Source: Lysobacter sp. yr284 (GTDB lineage Bacteria; Pseudomonadota; Gammaproteobacteria; Xanthomonadales; Xanthomonadaceae). Taken from it: 64,000 bases of DNA. The stretch lies in the NCBI RefSeq assembly GCF_900107375.1, contig NZ_FNPT01000018.1:1-64000 (forward strand), in the 5' to 3' direction. Shown in pieces: positions 50,600 to 60,807 of the stretch (its first letter is position 1; each line of letters opens with the position of its first letter). The notes beneath the pieces are model-generated. The model saw nothing but the letters and a program-made list of their open reading frames with translations, was not told where the DNA came from and searched no databases. The translations under genes were made by a program, and so were the position numbers.

Positions 50600-52111
50600 A
50601 TGACCGAAGCAGAAGCACCCACGGCCGACCTGCTGATCGTCGGCGGCGGCATCAACGGCGCGGCGATCGCGCGCGACGCGGCCGGACGCGGGTTGTCCGT
50701 GGTGCTGTGCGAGCGCGGCGACATCGCCTCGCACACTTCCAGCGCCAGCACCAAGCTGATCCACGGCGGCCTGCGCTACCTCGAACAATTCGAGTTCGCC
50801 CTGGTCGGCAAGGCCCTGGCCGAACGCAAGCGCCTGCTGCGCATGGCCCCGCACATCATCTGGCCGCTGCGCTTCGTGCTGCCGCACCAGCCGCACCTGC
50901 GCCCGGCCTGGATGATCCGCATCGGCCTGTTCCTCTACGACCGCCTCGGCGGGCGCCGCAGCCGCGAACTGCCGGGCTCGCGCTCGGTCAACCTGCGCAA
51001 GCACATCGCCGGGCGGCCGCTGCGCGAGGAGTTCAGCCGCGGCTTCGTCTATTCCGACGCCTGGGTGCAGGACGCCCGGCTGTGCGTGCTCAACGCCATG
51101 GATGCGGCCGAACGCGGCGCGCAGGTGTGGGGGCGCACCGCCTGCGTCGGCGCCGAACGCGGCGCGCAGCACTGGCAGGCGCAACTGCGCGGCCCCGACG
51201 GCGCGCTGCGCCAGGTCCGCGCGCGCGCCCTGGTCAACGCCGCCGGCCCGTGGGCGGCGAGCTTCCTGGACGGCATCGCGCGCGTCGCCCACCAGCGCAA
51301 CCTGCGCCTGATCAAGGGCAGCCATATCGTGGTGCCGCGGCTGTTCGAGCACGACCACGCCTACATCTTCCAGCAACCCGACCGGCGCATCGTGTTCGCG
51401 ATCCCCTACGAACACGACTACACCCTGATCGGCACCACCGACGTGGACTACCGCGAGGACCCGTCGGCGCCGCGCATCTCCGGCGAGGAAATCGACTACC
51501 TGTGCGCCGCCGCCTCGCGCTATTTCCAGCGCCCGGTGCTGGCCGAGGACGTGGTGTGGACCTACAGCGGCGTGCGCCCGCTGCTCGACGACGACAGCGA
51601 CAAGGCCTCGCAGATCACCCGCGACTACGTGCTCGACCTCGACCACGGCGGCGCGCCCGTGCTGAGCGTGTTCGGCGGCAAGATCACCACCGCGCGCAAG
51701 CTCGCCGAAGAGGCCTGCGACACCCTGGCGCCGCTGCTGGACAACCGTCGCGGCGCCTGGACCGGCGCCTCGAAGCTGCCCGGCGGCGACTTCCCGGACG
51801 CCGATTTCGAGGCGTTTTTTGAGGATTTCAGCCTGCGCCGGCCGTGGCTGCCGGACCCGCTGGCCTACCGCCTGTGCCGCAACTACGGCAGCCGCGCGCT
51901 GCGCATCGTCGAGAGCTGCGTGCGCCTGCAGGACCTGGGCGAGCGCTACGGCGCCGACCTGTACCGGGCCGAAGTGGATTACCTGATCGACTTCGAATGG
52001 GCGCGCACGGCCGAGGACATCCTGTGGCGGCGTTCCAAGCTCGGCCTGCGCTTCGATGCGGCCGGGCGCGAGGCGTTGCAGCGCTACATGGCGCAGCGGA
52101 TTTCGGCATGA
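50600..52111 (+). CDS. glpD: Aerobic glycerol-3-phosphate dehydrogenase
   Basis: Membrane-associated flavoenzyme (503 aa) oxidising glycerol 3-phosphate to dihydroxyacetone phosphate and passing electrons to quinone. The FAD-binding fold is 'ADLLIVGGGINGAAIARDAA' at residues 9-28. 'SHTSSASTKLIHGGLRYLEQ' and 'NAAGPWAASFLDGIARV' follow, with 'YTLIGTTDVDYREDPSAPRI' and 'TYSGVRPLLDDDSDKASQIT' near residues 275-340. 'LSVFGGKITTARKLAEEAC' closes the FAD domain before the C-terminal helical cap. The ATG at 50600 was chosen because homology starts there. It heads a glpD-glpF-glpK group. No glpR is visible. Confidence 0.96.
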   Translation: MTEAEAPTADLLIVGGGINGAAIARDAAGRGLSVVLCERGDIASHTSSASTKLIHGGLRYLEQFEFALVGKALAERKRLLRMAPHIIWPLRFVLPHQPHLRPAWMIRIGLFLYDRLGGRRSRELPGSRSVNLRKHIAGRPLREEFSRGFVYSDAWVQDARLCVLNAMDAAERGAQVWGRTACVGAERGAQHWQAQLRGPDGALRQVRARALVNAAGPWAASFLDGIARVAHQRNLRLIKGSHIVVPRLFEHDHAYIFQQPDRRIVFAIPYEHDYTLIGTTDVDYREDPSAPRISGEEIDYLCAAASRYFQRPVLAEDVVWTYSGVRPLLDDDSDKASQITRDYVLDLDHGGAPVLSVFGGKITTARKLAEEACDTLAPLLDNRRGAWTGASKLPGGDFPDADFEAFFEDFSLRRPWLPDPLAYRLCRNYGSRALRIVESCVRLQDLGERYGADLYRAEVDYLIDFEWARTAEDILWRRSKLGLRFDAAGREALQRYMAQRISA

Positions 52112-52146
52112 TCGCCCTCGCGCCTCGATGCCCAACGGCAGCAGCG

Positions 52147-52223
52147 GCGCGAGCCGCGACCGCGACAACGCAACTGCGACGAAACCCGCACCGTGGCTGC
52201 GTTGTCGCGGTCGCGGCTCGCGC
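52147..52223. repeat. Family A palindromic repeat, perfect 26-bp inverted arms
   Basis: Arms 52147-52172 and 52198-52223 are perfect inverted copies over 26 bases (core GCGCGAGCCGCGACCGCGAC) around a 25-base loop. They would form a very stable mRNA hairpin between glpD and glpF. There is no T-run, so it is not a normal terminator. Confidence 0.9.
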
Positions 52224-52285
52224 AGCCCCTACAAGCAGATACCCACAACGTTGACGTAATCGCGACTTAAGGAGATCCACCCGCA

Positions 52286-53005
52286 ATGGCCAGCCCCATG
52301 GCGCAATACCTCAGCGAGTTCATCGCCACCGGCATGCTGATCCTGCTCGGCAACGGCGTGGTCGCCGGCGCGCTGCTCAACCAGTCCAAGGCGCAGGGCG
52401 CCGGCTGGGGCGTGATCACCGCGGCCTGGGGCCTGGCGGTGCTGATCGGCATCTACATCGCCGGCCCGACCAGCGGCGCGATCATGAACCCGGCGCTGAC
52501 CATCGCCCTGGCCGCGATCGGCAAGCTGTCGTGGGCGCTGGTGCCCGGCTTCGTGGTCGCCCAGCTCGCCGGCGCCTTCGCCGGCGCGACCCTGGTGTGG
52601 CTGGCCTACCTCGCCCACTGGCGGGTCAGCGACGACGCCGAACTCAAGCGCGCGATCTTCTGCACCTCGCCGGCGATCCGCGACACCAAGGCCAACGTGC
52701 TGACCGAAGTCATCGGCACCTTCGCCCTGACCTTCGGCGCGCTCGCCGTCGGCGCCAACACCCTCGCCCCGGGCATGGGCCCGCTCGGCGTCGGCCTGCT
52801 GGTGGTGGTGATCGGCATGTCGCTCGGCGGCCCGACCGGCTACGCCATCAACCCCGCGCGCGACCTCGGCCCGCGCCTGGCCCACGCGCTGTTGCCGATC
52901 GCCGGCAAGGGCGGCTCGGACTGGGGCTATGCGTGGGTGCCGGTGGTCGCGCCGATCGTCGGCGCGCTGCTCGGGGCGTTCGCGTTTCAGGCCGTTTACG
53001 GCTAA
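52286..53005 (+). CDS. glpF: Glycerol uptake facilitator (aquaglyceroporin)
   Basis: Inner-membrane channel (239 aa) of the MIP family with six helices and two half-helices. The two NPA boxes are 'GPTSGAIMNPALTIALAA' near residue 69 and 'TGYAINPARDLGPRLAHALL' near residue 195; the NPARD form of the second box and the following Gly-Pro-Arg are typical of glycerol facilitators. The ATG at 52286 has AAGGAGAT upstream. It lies between glpD and glpK, which supports glycerol as substrate. Confidence 0.93.
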   Translation: MASPMAQYLSEFIATGMLILLGNGVVAGALLNQSKAQGAGWGVITAAWGLAVLIGIYIAGPTSGAIMNPALTIALAAIGKLSWALVPGFVVAQLAGAFAGATLVWLAYLAHWRVSDDAELKRAIFCTSPAIRDTKANVLTEVIGTFALTFGALAVGANTLAPGMGPLGVGLLVVVIGMSLGGPTGYAINPARDLGPRLAHALLPIAGKGGSDWGYAWVPVVAPIVGALLGAFAFQAVYG

Positions 53006-53070
53006 GAGAGCGTGAGCGACCTTCGCTGCGCGGCCGATCGCGGTTTCATCCTCCCATTCTTATCCGCTAA

Positions 53071-54597
<1,527 letters not shown>

Positions 54598-54603
54598 TTC
54601 AAG

Positions 54604-54631
54604 CCCCTCTCCCGCTTGCGGGAGAGGGGAT
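54604..54631. repeat. Family C palindrome after glpK
   Basis: 'cccctctcccgc-tt-gcgggagagggg' is a perfect 12-bp inverted repeat between the converging glpK and RND permease genes. No T-run follows on the glpK side, so terminator function is uncertain. It matches the first block of the repeat at 47020. Confidence 0.8.
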
Positions 54632-54644
54632 GTGGCGGCGGCGC

Positions 54645-57600
54645 TTAGCCCTGCTCCGGCACCTTCACCTTGAACCATGCCGCATACAGCGCCGGCAGGA
54701 ACAACAAGGTCAGCGCCGTCGCCACCATCAAGCCGCCCATGATCGCCACCGCCATCGGCCCGAAGAAGGCGCTGCGCGACAGCGGGATCATCGCCAGGAT
54801 CGCCGCCAACGCGGTCAGCACGATCGGCCGGAACCGGCGCACGGTCGCATCGACGATCGCCTTCCAAGGCTCGTGTCCTTCCGCCCGGTCCTGCTCGATC
54901 TGATCCACCAGGATCACCGAGTTGCGCATGATCATGCCCGCCAGCGCGATCGTGCCCAGCATCGCCACGAACCCGAACGGCACCCGGAATATCAGCAGGA
55001 ACAAGGTCACCCCGATCAGGCCCAGCGGCGCGGTCAGCAGCACCATGAAGCTGCGCGAGAAGCTGCGCAGCTGCAGCATCAGCAGGGTGAACACCACGAA
55101 CAGGAACAGCGGCATGCCGGCGTTGATCGACTTCTGCCCGCGCGAGGAGTCCTCGACGCTGCCGCCGACCTTGATCGAATAGCCGTACGGCAGTTGCGCG
55201 CGCAGCGCGTCCAGGGTCGGCGAGATCTGCGCGGTCACGCTCGCCGGCTGGGTGCCGTCGTAGATGTCGGCGCGCACGGTCATGGTCGGCTGGCGGTCGC
55301 GGTGCCAGATGATGCCTTCCTCGAAGCCGTATTCCAGGGTCGCGATCTGGCTCAGCGGCACGCTGCGGCCGTTGCCGGTCGGCACCATCAGGTTGCCGAG
55401 CATGTCGAGCTGGATGCGTTCCTGGTCCGGGCCGCGCAGCAGCATCTCGATCAGGCGGTTGCTCTCGCGGTAGGTGCTGATGTGCGAGCCCGACAGCGAG
55501 CTGGACAGGAACTGCGACAGTTGCGCCGAGCTGATGCCGAGCGCGCGCGCGCGTTCCTGGTCGACCTGCAGCCGTACCACCTTGCTCGGCTCGTCCCAGT
55601 CGAGGTTGACGTTGGCCACGTGCGGGTTCTCGCGGATCTTCTCGCGCACCTGGTAGGCGAGCTTGCGCACCTGGTCGATGTGCTCGCCGGAGACGCGGAA
55701 CTGCACCGGGTAGCCGACCGGCGGGCCGTTCTCCAGCCGGGTCACGCGCAGCTGCAGTTCGGGGAAGCGCGGGACCACGTCGCGGATGACCCAGTCGCGC
55801 AGGGTCTCGCGCGCCTTGAGGTCCTTGGGCATCAGCACGAACTGGGCGAAGTTCGCCGCCGGCAACTGCTGGTCCAGCGGCAGGTAGAAGCGCGGCGAAC
55901 CGGTGCCGACGTAGGCGACGTAGTTGTCCAGGTCCTTGCGCTGCTTGAGCAGCGCCTCCAGGCGCGCGACCTGCTCGGCGGTCTGGCGCAACGAGGCGCC
56001 TTCGGCCAGCTCCATGTCCACCATCAGCTCCGGCCGCACCGAGTCGGGGAAGAACTGCTGCGGCACGAAGCGGAACAGGAAGATCGAACCGACGAACGCG
56101 GCCACGGTCACCGCGATCACCAGCCAGCGCCGGCGCACGCACCACAGCACCCAGCCGCGGAAGCGCACGTAGAACTTCGATTCGTAGGGGTCGTGCGCGT
56201 GGCCGTCGATCGGCGGCTTGGGCGCGATCGCGCCGGCCAGCGCCGGCACCCGCCGCGCCAGGCCCTCGCGCGCGCCTTGCCAGCGCGCGGCCAGCGAGCC
56301 GGGCTTCGGCGGCGCGGCCGCGTGGCCGTAGTCCGGCAGCAGCTTGTCGCCGAGGAAGGGAATGAACGCGACCGCGGCGATCCACGACACGCACAGCGCG
56401 ATGGTCACCACTTCGAACAGCGAGCGGGTGTATTCGCCGGTGCTGGAGGCCGCGGTGGCGATCGGCAGGAAGCCGGCCGCGGTGATCAGGGTGCCGGTCA
56501 GCATCGGGAAGGCGGTGCTTTCCCAGGCGAAGGCGGCCGCGCGCAGGCGGCTGTAGCCCTGCTCCATCTTGATCGCCATCATTTCGACCGCGATGATCGC
56601 GTCGTCGACCAGCAGGCCCAGCGCCAGCACCAGCGCGCCCAGCGAGATCTTGTGCAGGCCGACGCCGAAGAAGTCCATGACCGCGAAGGTCATCGCCAGC
56701 ACCAGCGGGATCGACAGCGCCACCACCAGGCCGGTGCGCAGGCCGAGCGAGAAGAAGCTCACCAGCAACACGATCGCGACCGCTTCGGCCAGCACCCGCA
56801 CGAACTCGCCGACCGATTCCTCCACCGCCGCGGGCTGGTCGGCGACCTTGCGCAGTTGCATGCCGGCCGGCAGCGTTTTCTGCAGGCGCGCGAATTCGGT
56901 TTCCAAAGTCTTGCCGAGCTTGAGGATGTCGCCGCCTTGCTTCATCGACACGCCGATGCCGATCGCGTCCTCGCCCATGAAGCGCATGCGCGGCTGCGGC
57001 GGGTCGGCGAAGCCGCGGCGCACGTCGGCGACGTCGCCGAGGCGGAAGGTGCGGTCGCCGACCCGGATCGGGAATTCGCGGATCTGCTCGACCGTCTTGA
57101 ACTGGCCGTCGACGCGGATCGGCACGCGGCTGGACGGGGTCTCGAAGAAGCCCGCCGGCACCAGCGCGTTTTGTTGGTTGAGCGCGTCCTGCACCGCCTG
57201 CGCCGGGACGCCGAGGGTGGACAGCTTCACGTTCGACAGCTCGACCCAGATCTTCTCGTCCTGCACGCCGAACAGCTCGATCTTGCCGACGTCGGGCTGG
57301 CTCTGCAGCGCCAGCTGCACGCGGTCGGCGTAGTCCCTGAGCACGGCGTAGTCGAAGCCCTGCCCGGTCAGCGCGTAGATGTTGCCGAAGGTGTCGCCGA
57401 ATTCGTCGTTGAAGAACGGGCCGACGATGTCGTCGGGCATGGTCGGCCGGATGTCCCCGATCTTCTTGCGCACCTGGTACCACAGCGGCTGGACGTCCTT
57501 GGAGCGCATCGAGTCGCGCGCGGCGAAGATCACCTGCGACTCGCCGGGGCGCGAGTACGAGCGGATGAACTCGTACTGGCCGGTCTCCATGAGCTTCTTC

Positions 57601-57809
57601 TCGATCCGCTCGGTGACCTGGCGCGAGACCTGCTCGGCGGTGGCGCCCGGCCACAGCGTGCGCACCACCATCACCTTGAAGGTGAAGGCCGGATCCTCGC
57701 TGCGGCCCAGGCGCAGGTAGGACATCGCGCCGGCCAGGGCCAGCACCAGCATCGCGTAGACGATCAGGCTGCGGTGGCGCAGCGCCCATTCGGAAAGATT
57801 GAAGCGCAT
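54645..57809 (-). CDS. RND efflux transporter permease subunit
   Basis: Inner-membrane proton-driven pump (1054 aa), AcrB/MexB superfamily. It has one helix at the N-terminus ('HRSLIVYAMLVLALAGAMSY'), a large periplasmic loop, and helices 2-7. The proton-relay acidic pair lies in 'GALVLALGLLVDDAIIAVEM' near residue 405. A second periplasmic loop and helices 8-12 follow ('PFGFVAMLGTIALAGMIMRN', 'RPIVLTALAAILAMIPLSRS', 'AFFGPMAVAIMGGLMVATAL'). The early 'GRSEDPAFTFKVMVVRTLWP' resembles the subgroup with broad hydrophobic substrates. It follows the adaptor gene on the same strand after a 128-base gap. The TetR gene divergent from the pair is the likely repressor. Confidence 0.94.
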   Translation of the reverse strand: MRFNLSEWALRHRSLIVYAMLVLALAGAMSYLRLGRSEDPAFTFKVMVVRTLWPGATAEQVSRQVTERIEKKLMETGQYEFIRSYSRPGESQVIFAARDSMRSKDVQPLWYQVRKKIGDIRPTMPDDIVGPFFNDEFGDTFGNIYALTGQGFDYAVLRDYADRVQLALQSQPDVGKIELFGVQDEKIWVELSNVKLSTLGVPAQAVQDALNQQNALVPAGFFETPSSRVPIRVDGQFKTVEQIREFPIRVGDRTFRLGDVADVRRGFADPPQPRMRFMGEDAIGIGVSMKQGGDILKLGKTLETEFARLQKTLPAGMQLRKVADQPAAVEESVGEFVRVLAEAVAIVLLVSFFSLGLRTGLVVALSIPLVLAMTFAVMDFFGVGLHKISLGALVLALGLLVDDAIIAVEMMAIKMEQGYSRLRAAAFAWESTAFPMLTGTLITAAGFLPIATAASSTGEYTRSLFEVVTIALCVSWIAAVAFIPFLGDKLLPDYGHAAAPPKPGSLAARWQGAREGLARRVPALAGAIAPKPPIDGHAHDPYESKFYVRFRGWVLWCVRRRWLVIAVTVAAFVGSIFLFRFVPQQFFPDSVRPELMVDMELAEGASLRQTAEQVARLEALLKQRKDLDNYVAYVGTGSPRFYLPLDQQLPAANFAQFVLMPKDLKARETLRDWVIRDVVPRFPELQLRVTRLENGPPVGYPVQFRVSGEHIDQVRKLAYQVREKIRENPHVANVNLDWDEPSKVVRLQVDQERARALGISSAQLSQFLSSSLSGSHISTYRESNRLIEMLLRGPDQERIQLDMLGNLMVPTGNGRSVPLSQIATLEYGFEEGIIWHRDRQPTMTVRADIYDGTQPASVTAQISPTLDALRAQLPYGYSIKVGGSVEDSSRGQKSINAGMPLFLFVVFTLLMLQLRSFSRSFMVLLTAPLGLIGVTLFLLIFRVPFGFVAMLGTIALAGMIMRNSVILVDQIEQDRAEGHEPWKAIVDATVRRFRPIVLTALAAILAMIPLSRSAFFGPMAVAIMGGLMVATALTLLFLPALYAAWFKVKVPEQG

Positions 57810-57937
57810 GGGGTCGGTTCGCTCTTGCGTTCTTTATCGCGCGCGCACAAGCGGGCGCGGGGTCCGGCGGGCCGGAACGTGCGTGCGCGGCGTGCGGCGC
57901 GACAAAGCGCCGGCGCGCGCGGGCGAGGCGGCGGCGT

Positions 57938-59113
57938 TCACCGCTCCACCGGATGGTTCTCGCGATCCACCGGCGCCACCTTCTGGCCGTCGCGCAGCAG
58001 ATGGCCGCCGGCCACCACCACCCAGTCGTCCGGGCCCAGGCCCGAGCGCACCGGCACCCGCTCGGGGCCGTACGGCCCGGTCGTCACCGGCTTGAGCCTG
58101 ACCGTGCCGGTGCGCGGATCGGCGACGAACACGGCGCGGCCCTGGCCGGTCTGCTGCACCGCGGCCAGCGGCACGCTCAAGCCCGAGGCGGCGGGGTCGG
58201 CCTGGTAGATGCGCGCGCTCTGGCCCAGTTCCAGGGTCCCGGCGGGCGCCTCGACGGTGACCCGCGCGGCGTAGGTGCGCGAGGCCGGATCGGCGGCCGG
58301 AGCGACTTCGCGCACCCGCCCGGGCCAGCGCTTGCCCGGGAGCGACCACAGCTCCACCTGCACCTGCTGGCCCGGCTTGAACGCGGCGATGACGCCCTCG
58401 GGCACGGCGAAGGCGACCTCGCGCGCGCCGTCGGCGGCCAGCGCGAACACCTGCTGGCCGGCGGCGACCACCTGCCCGGCCTCGGCCGCGCGCGAGGCGA
58501 TCACCCCGGCGGCCGGCGCGCGCAACTGGGCGTAGGCCGACTGGTTGCGCGCCACTTCCCAATTGGCCCGGGCCGAATTGAGCTGGCCCTGCGCGGCCTT
58601 GGTCTGGGCATCCTGGGCGTCCTTGGTCGAGCGGCTGACCAACTGGTCCTTGGCCAACTGGTCGTAGCGGACCTGGTCGGCGCGGGCGCGGGCGTATTCG
58701 GCCTCGGCCGCGGCCAGTTGGGCCTGGGCGGCGCGGGTCTGCGCGTCCAGGTCGCCCGGGTCGAGCACCGCCAGCACCTGGCCGGCGGCCACGTGCGCGC
58801 CGACGTCGACCTTGCGCTCGACCAGCTTGCCGCCGACCCGGAACGACAGCGGGCTTTCCTCGCGCGCGCGGACCTCGCCGGCATAGGCCGCGATCGCGGC
58901 GACCGCGCCGCCGGGCTTGGCCACCAGCACCGGCCGCGCGCCCTCGGCGGCGGGCTTGGCGCCGCCGCAGGCGCTCAGGGCCAGGGCCAGCGCCACGGCC
59001 AGCCACAGCCGGGCGGAACCGCCGGCGCGGGCGACGGGAAAGCGGCCTGCGGGACGGATATGACCGAAGCAGGCATGATCTGCGACGGAGGCAGGAAAAA
59101 TCCGGCTGCGCAT
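57938..59113 (-). CDS. RND efflux periplasmic adaptor (membrane-fusion lipoprotein)
   Basis: 391 aa adaptor joining the pump to an outer-membrane channel. A long 33-residue n-region precedes a hydrophobic segment (LWLAVALALALSAC) ending in the lipobox LSAC. The barrel-sandwich hybrid halves are 'VRAREESPLSFRVGGKLVER' and 'AQLRAPAAGVIASRAAEAGQ'. Between them an alpha-helical hairpin (~115-180) is rich in Ala/Gln/Lys. The beta-barrel and membrane-proximal domains follow ('LWSLPGKRWPGRVREVAPAA'). The start is the first ATG; an internal start would give a more usual signal length, but none was obvious. It lies upstream of the permease gene, divergent from TetR. Confidence 0.92.
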   Translation of the reverse strand: MRSRIFPASVADHACFGHIRPAGRFPVARAGGSARLWLAVALALALSACGGAKPAAEGARPVLVAKPGGAVAAIAAYAGEVRAREESPLSFRVGGKLVERKVDVGAHVAAGQVLAVLDPGDLDAQTRAAQAQLAAAEAEYARARADQVRYDQLAKDQLVSRSTKDAQDAQTKAAQGQLNSARANWEVARNQSAYAQLRAPAAGVIASRAAEAGQVVAAGQQVFALAADGAREVAFAVPEGVIAAFKPGQQVQVELWSLPGKRWPGRVREVAPAADPASRTYAARVTVEAPAGTLELGQSARIYQADPAASGLSVPLAAVQQTGQGRAVFVADPRTGTVRLKPVTTGPYGPERVPVRSGLGPDDWVVVAGGHLLRDGQKVAPVDRENHPVER

Positions 59114-59190
59114 TGCGGACGGCCTCTTTGAGAATTAATGTACTTGCCAGTACTGTATAAATATCAAACCCGACAGTCCAGTATTTAAGC
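59114..59190. promoter_or_regulatory. Divergent promoter-operator region of tetR and the RND genes
   Basis: 77 bases, markedly AT-rich for this genome. GTAC-ttgcca-GTAC (59140-59153) and the overlapping palindrome CAGTACTG (59149-59156) form an inverted-repeat block. CCAGTA recurs at 59147-59152 and 59178-59183, 31 bases (three helical turns) apart. TATAAA (59156-59161) lies within the block. On the minus strand, TTGATA is followed by TACATT 19 bases later, across the palindrome. A TetR dimer binding here could repress both directions. Confidence 0.6.
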
Positions 59191-59874
59191 ATGGTCTCGC
59201 CCCGACCCTCCATCCCAACCGACGCCGCTGGTCAGAAGACCGCCGCCCCGAAGCCGGCCGGTCCCGGCCGCCCGAAGGATCTGAGCAAGCGCAACGCCAT
59301 CCTCGAGGCGGCCAAGCGGCTGTTCCTGATCGAGGGCTACGACGGCGTCAGCATGGATCAGATCGCCGCCGAGGCCGGCGTCTCCAAGCTCACCGTCTAC
59401 AGCCATTTCGGCGACAAGGAGACGCTGTTCGCGGCTGCCGTGCGCGCCCATTGCGAGCAGCACCTGCCGGCCCTGCTGTTCGCGCCGGAGCCCGGTACGC
59501 CGCTGCGCGAGCGCCTGCTGGCGATCGCCCAGGCCTTCTTCGAGATGGCCAGCGCGCCGGAAGCGATCCGCATCCACCGCCTGTTGTGCACCCCGCAGCT
59601 GGCCCAGTCGCCGCTGACCCGGCTGTTCTGGGACGTGGGTCCGCAACGGCTGCACGAGGAATTCGCCGGGCTGCTGCGCAGCCGCGCGCAGGCCGGCGAG
59701 CTGGACCTGGCCGACGCCGATACCGCCGCGCGCCAGTTCTTCGCCGTGCTCAAGGGCGAGCCGTACGCCTTGCTGATGCTGGGTTATCCCTTGCCCGGCA
59801 AGGCCGAGACCCGCGCCCACCTGGAGGCCTCGGTGGACATGTTCCTGCGCGCCTATGCGCGGCGCGGGGGCTGA
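59191..59874 (+). CDS. TetR-family transcriptional regulator
   Basis: 227 aa repressor-type regulator. After a ~28-residue Pro/Ala-rich N-terminus, the HTH domain is 'KRNAILEAAKRLFLIEGYDG', 'VSMDQIAAEAGVSKLTVYSH' and 'FGDKETLFAAAVRAHCEQ', the canonical TetR_N sequence. The C-terminal helical domain ('LRERLLAIAQAFFEMASAPE', 'LTRLFWDVGPQRLHEEFAGL') is of the AefR/TetR_C type often next to RND pumps. The ATG at 59191 is close to the palindromic operator. Divergence from the adaptor/permease genes indicates local repression relieved by a pump substrate. Confidence 0.92.
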   Translation: MVSPRPSIPTDAAGQKTAAPKPAGPGRPKDLSKRNAILEAAKRLFLIEGYDGVSMDQIAAEAGVSKLTVYSHFGDKETLFAAAVRAHCEQHLPALLFAPEPGTPLRERLLAIAQAFFEMASAPEAIRIHRLLCTPQLAQSPLTRLFWDVGPQRLHEEFAGLLRSRAQAGELDLADADTAARQFFAVLKGEPYALLMLGYPLPGKAETRAHLEASVDMFLRAYARRGG

Positions 59875-60050
59875 ACGTGCCGACCCTGGCGGCGCCGCGC
59901 GCAACGCTAAGTCCGCGGCGTGCCAGGAGTTCCGGTGACTTTCGGCACTGAGCCCGGTTGCCCGGGTGGTTAATTCTTTTTCCGCCGGGGGGCGCGCGGT
60001 CCCGGTAGAATTCGCGGTTCCCGCGCACGAATTTCCCGAAGAACCCCCAC

Positions 60051-60719
60051 ATGACTACGATCGATTACGCCAAGGCCCGAGAACTGATGGTCGAACAACA
60101 AGTTCGGCCCTGGGACGTGCTCGACCCGCGCGTGCTCGACGTGCTGGCGGCGCTGCCGCGCGAAGCCTTCGTCGCCGACGCGCACAAGAACCTCGCCTAC
60201 GCCGACCTGGCGCTGCCGCTGGCCCACGGCGAGTTCATGATGAAGCCGGTGATGGAAGGCCGCACCCTGCAGTCGCTGGCGGTGGACCCGACCGACGACG
60301 TGCTCGAGATCGGCACCGGCAGCGGCTACCTGACCGCCTGCCTGGGCCGGCTGGCGCGCGAAGTGGTGAGCCTGGAGATCCACCCCGACCTCGCCGCGAC
60401 CGCGCGCGAACGCCTGGCCGGGCAGACCATCCTCAACGCCCAGGTGGTCGACGCCGACGCGCTGAACTACAGCACCGACCGCCGTTTCAACGCGATCTGC
60501 GTCACCGGCGCGGTGTCGCAGATCCCGGCGCAATGGCTGCAGTGGCTGCAGCCCGGCGGCCGCCTGTTCGTGGTCCGCGGCCGCTCGCCGGCGATGGAAG
60601 CGGTCCTGGTCGGCGGCGGCGAGCGCAACGAAGTCAACGCCGCGCGCATCCAGTCGTTGTTCGAAACCGACCTGGCTTACCTGCAAGGCGCCGCGCCCGC
60701 GCCCGCCTTCGAGTTCTGA
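60051..60719 (+). CDS. PCMT-like SAM-dependent methyltransferase
   Basis: 222 aa protein of the protein-L-isoaspartate O-methyltransferase family. 'REAFVADAHKNLAYADLALP' and the SAM motif 'DDVLEIGTGSGYLTACLGRL' are clear, with 'RFNAICVTGAVSQIPAQWLQ' and 'WLQPGGRLFVVRG' further on. The Pcm active-site loop 'GQGQTISQP' is replaced by 'AHGEFMMKPVMEGR', so the Thr-Ile-Ser-Gln segment that handles the isoaspartyl substrate is missing and repair activity is doubtful. It has been annotated as Pcm in related genomes, by recollection. It precedes the TolC gene by 88 bases on the same strand, and a shared transcript is likely. Confidence 0.85.
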   Translation: MTTIDYAKARELMVEQQVRPWDVLDPRVLDVLAALPREAFVADAHKNLAYADLALPLAHGEFMMKPVMEGRTLQSLAVDPTDDVLEIGTGSGYLTACLGRLAREVVSLEIHPDLAATARERLAGQTILNAQVVDADALNYSTDRRFNAICVTGAVSQIPAQWLQWLQPGGRLFVVRGRSPAMEAVLVGGGERNEVNAARIQSLFETDLAYLQGAAPAPAFEF

Positions 60720-60807
60720 CCGTCCTGTCAGTTGTACGTCAGCACACCGTAAGAGCCCGCGTGCCAGCATGCGGACCCATCAAAACACGCAAGTCCAAGG
60801 AAGCCGC

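Noticed and set aside
52147-52223. Terminator between glpD and glpF
   Set aside because: The stem is very stable but lacks a T-run and belongs to a dispersed repeat family; a role in mRNA stability is equally possible.
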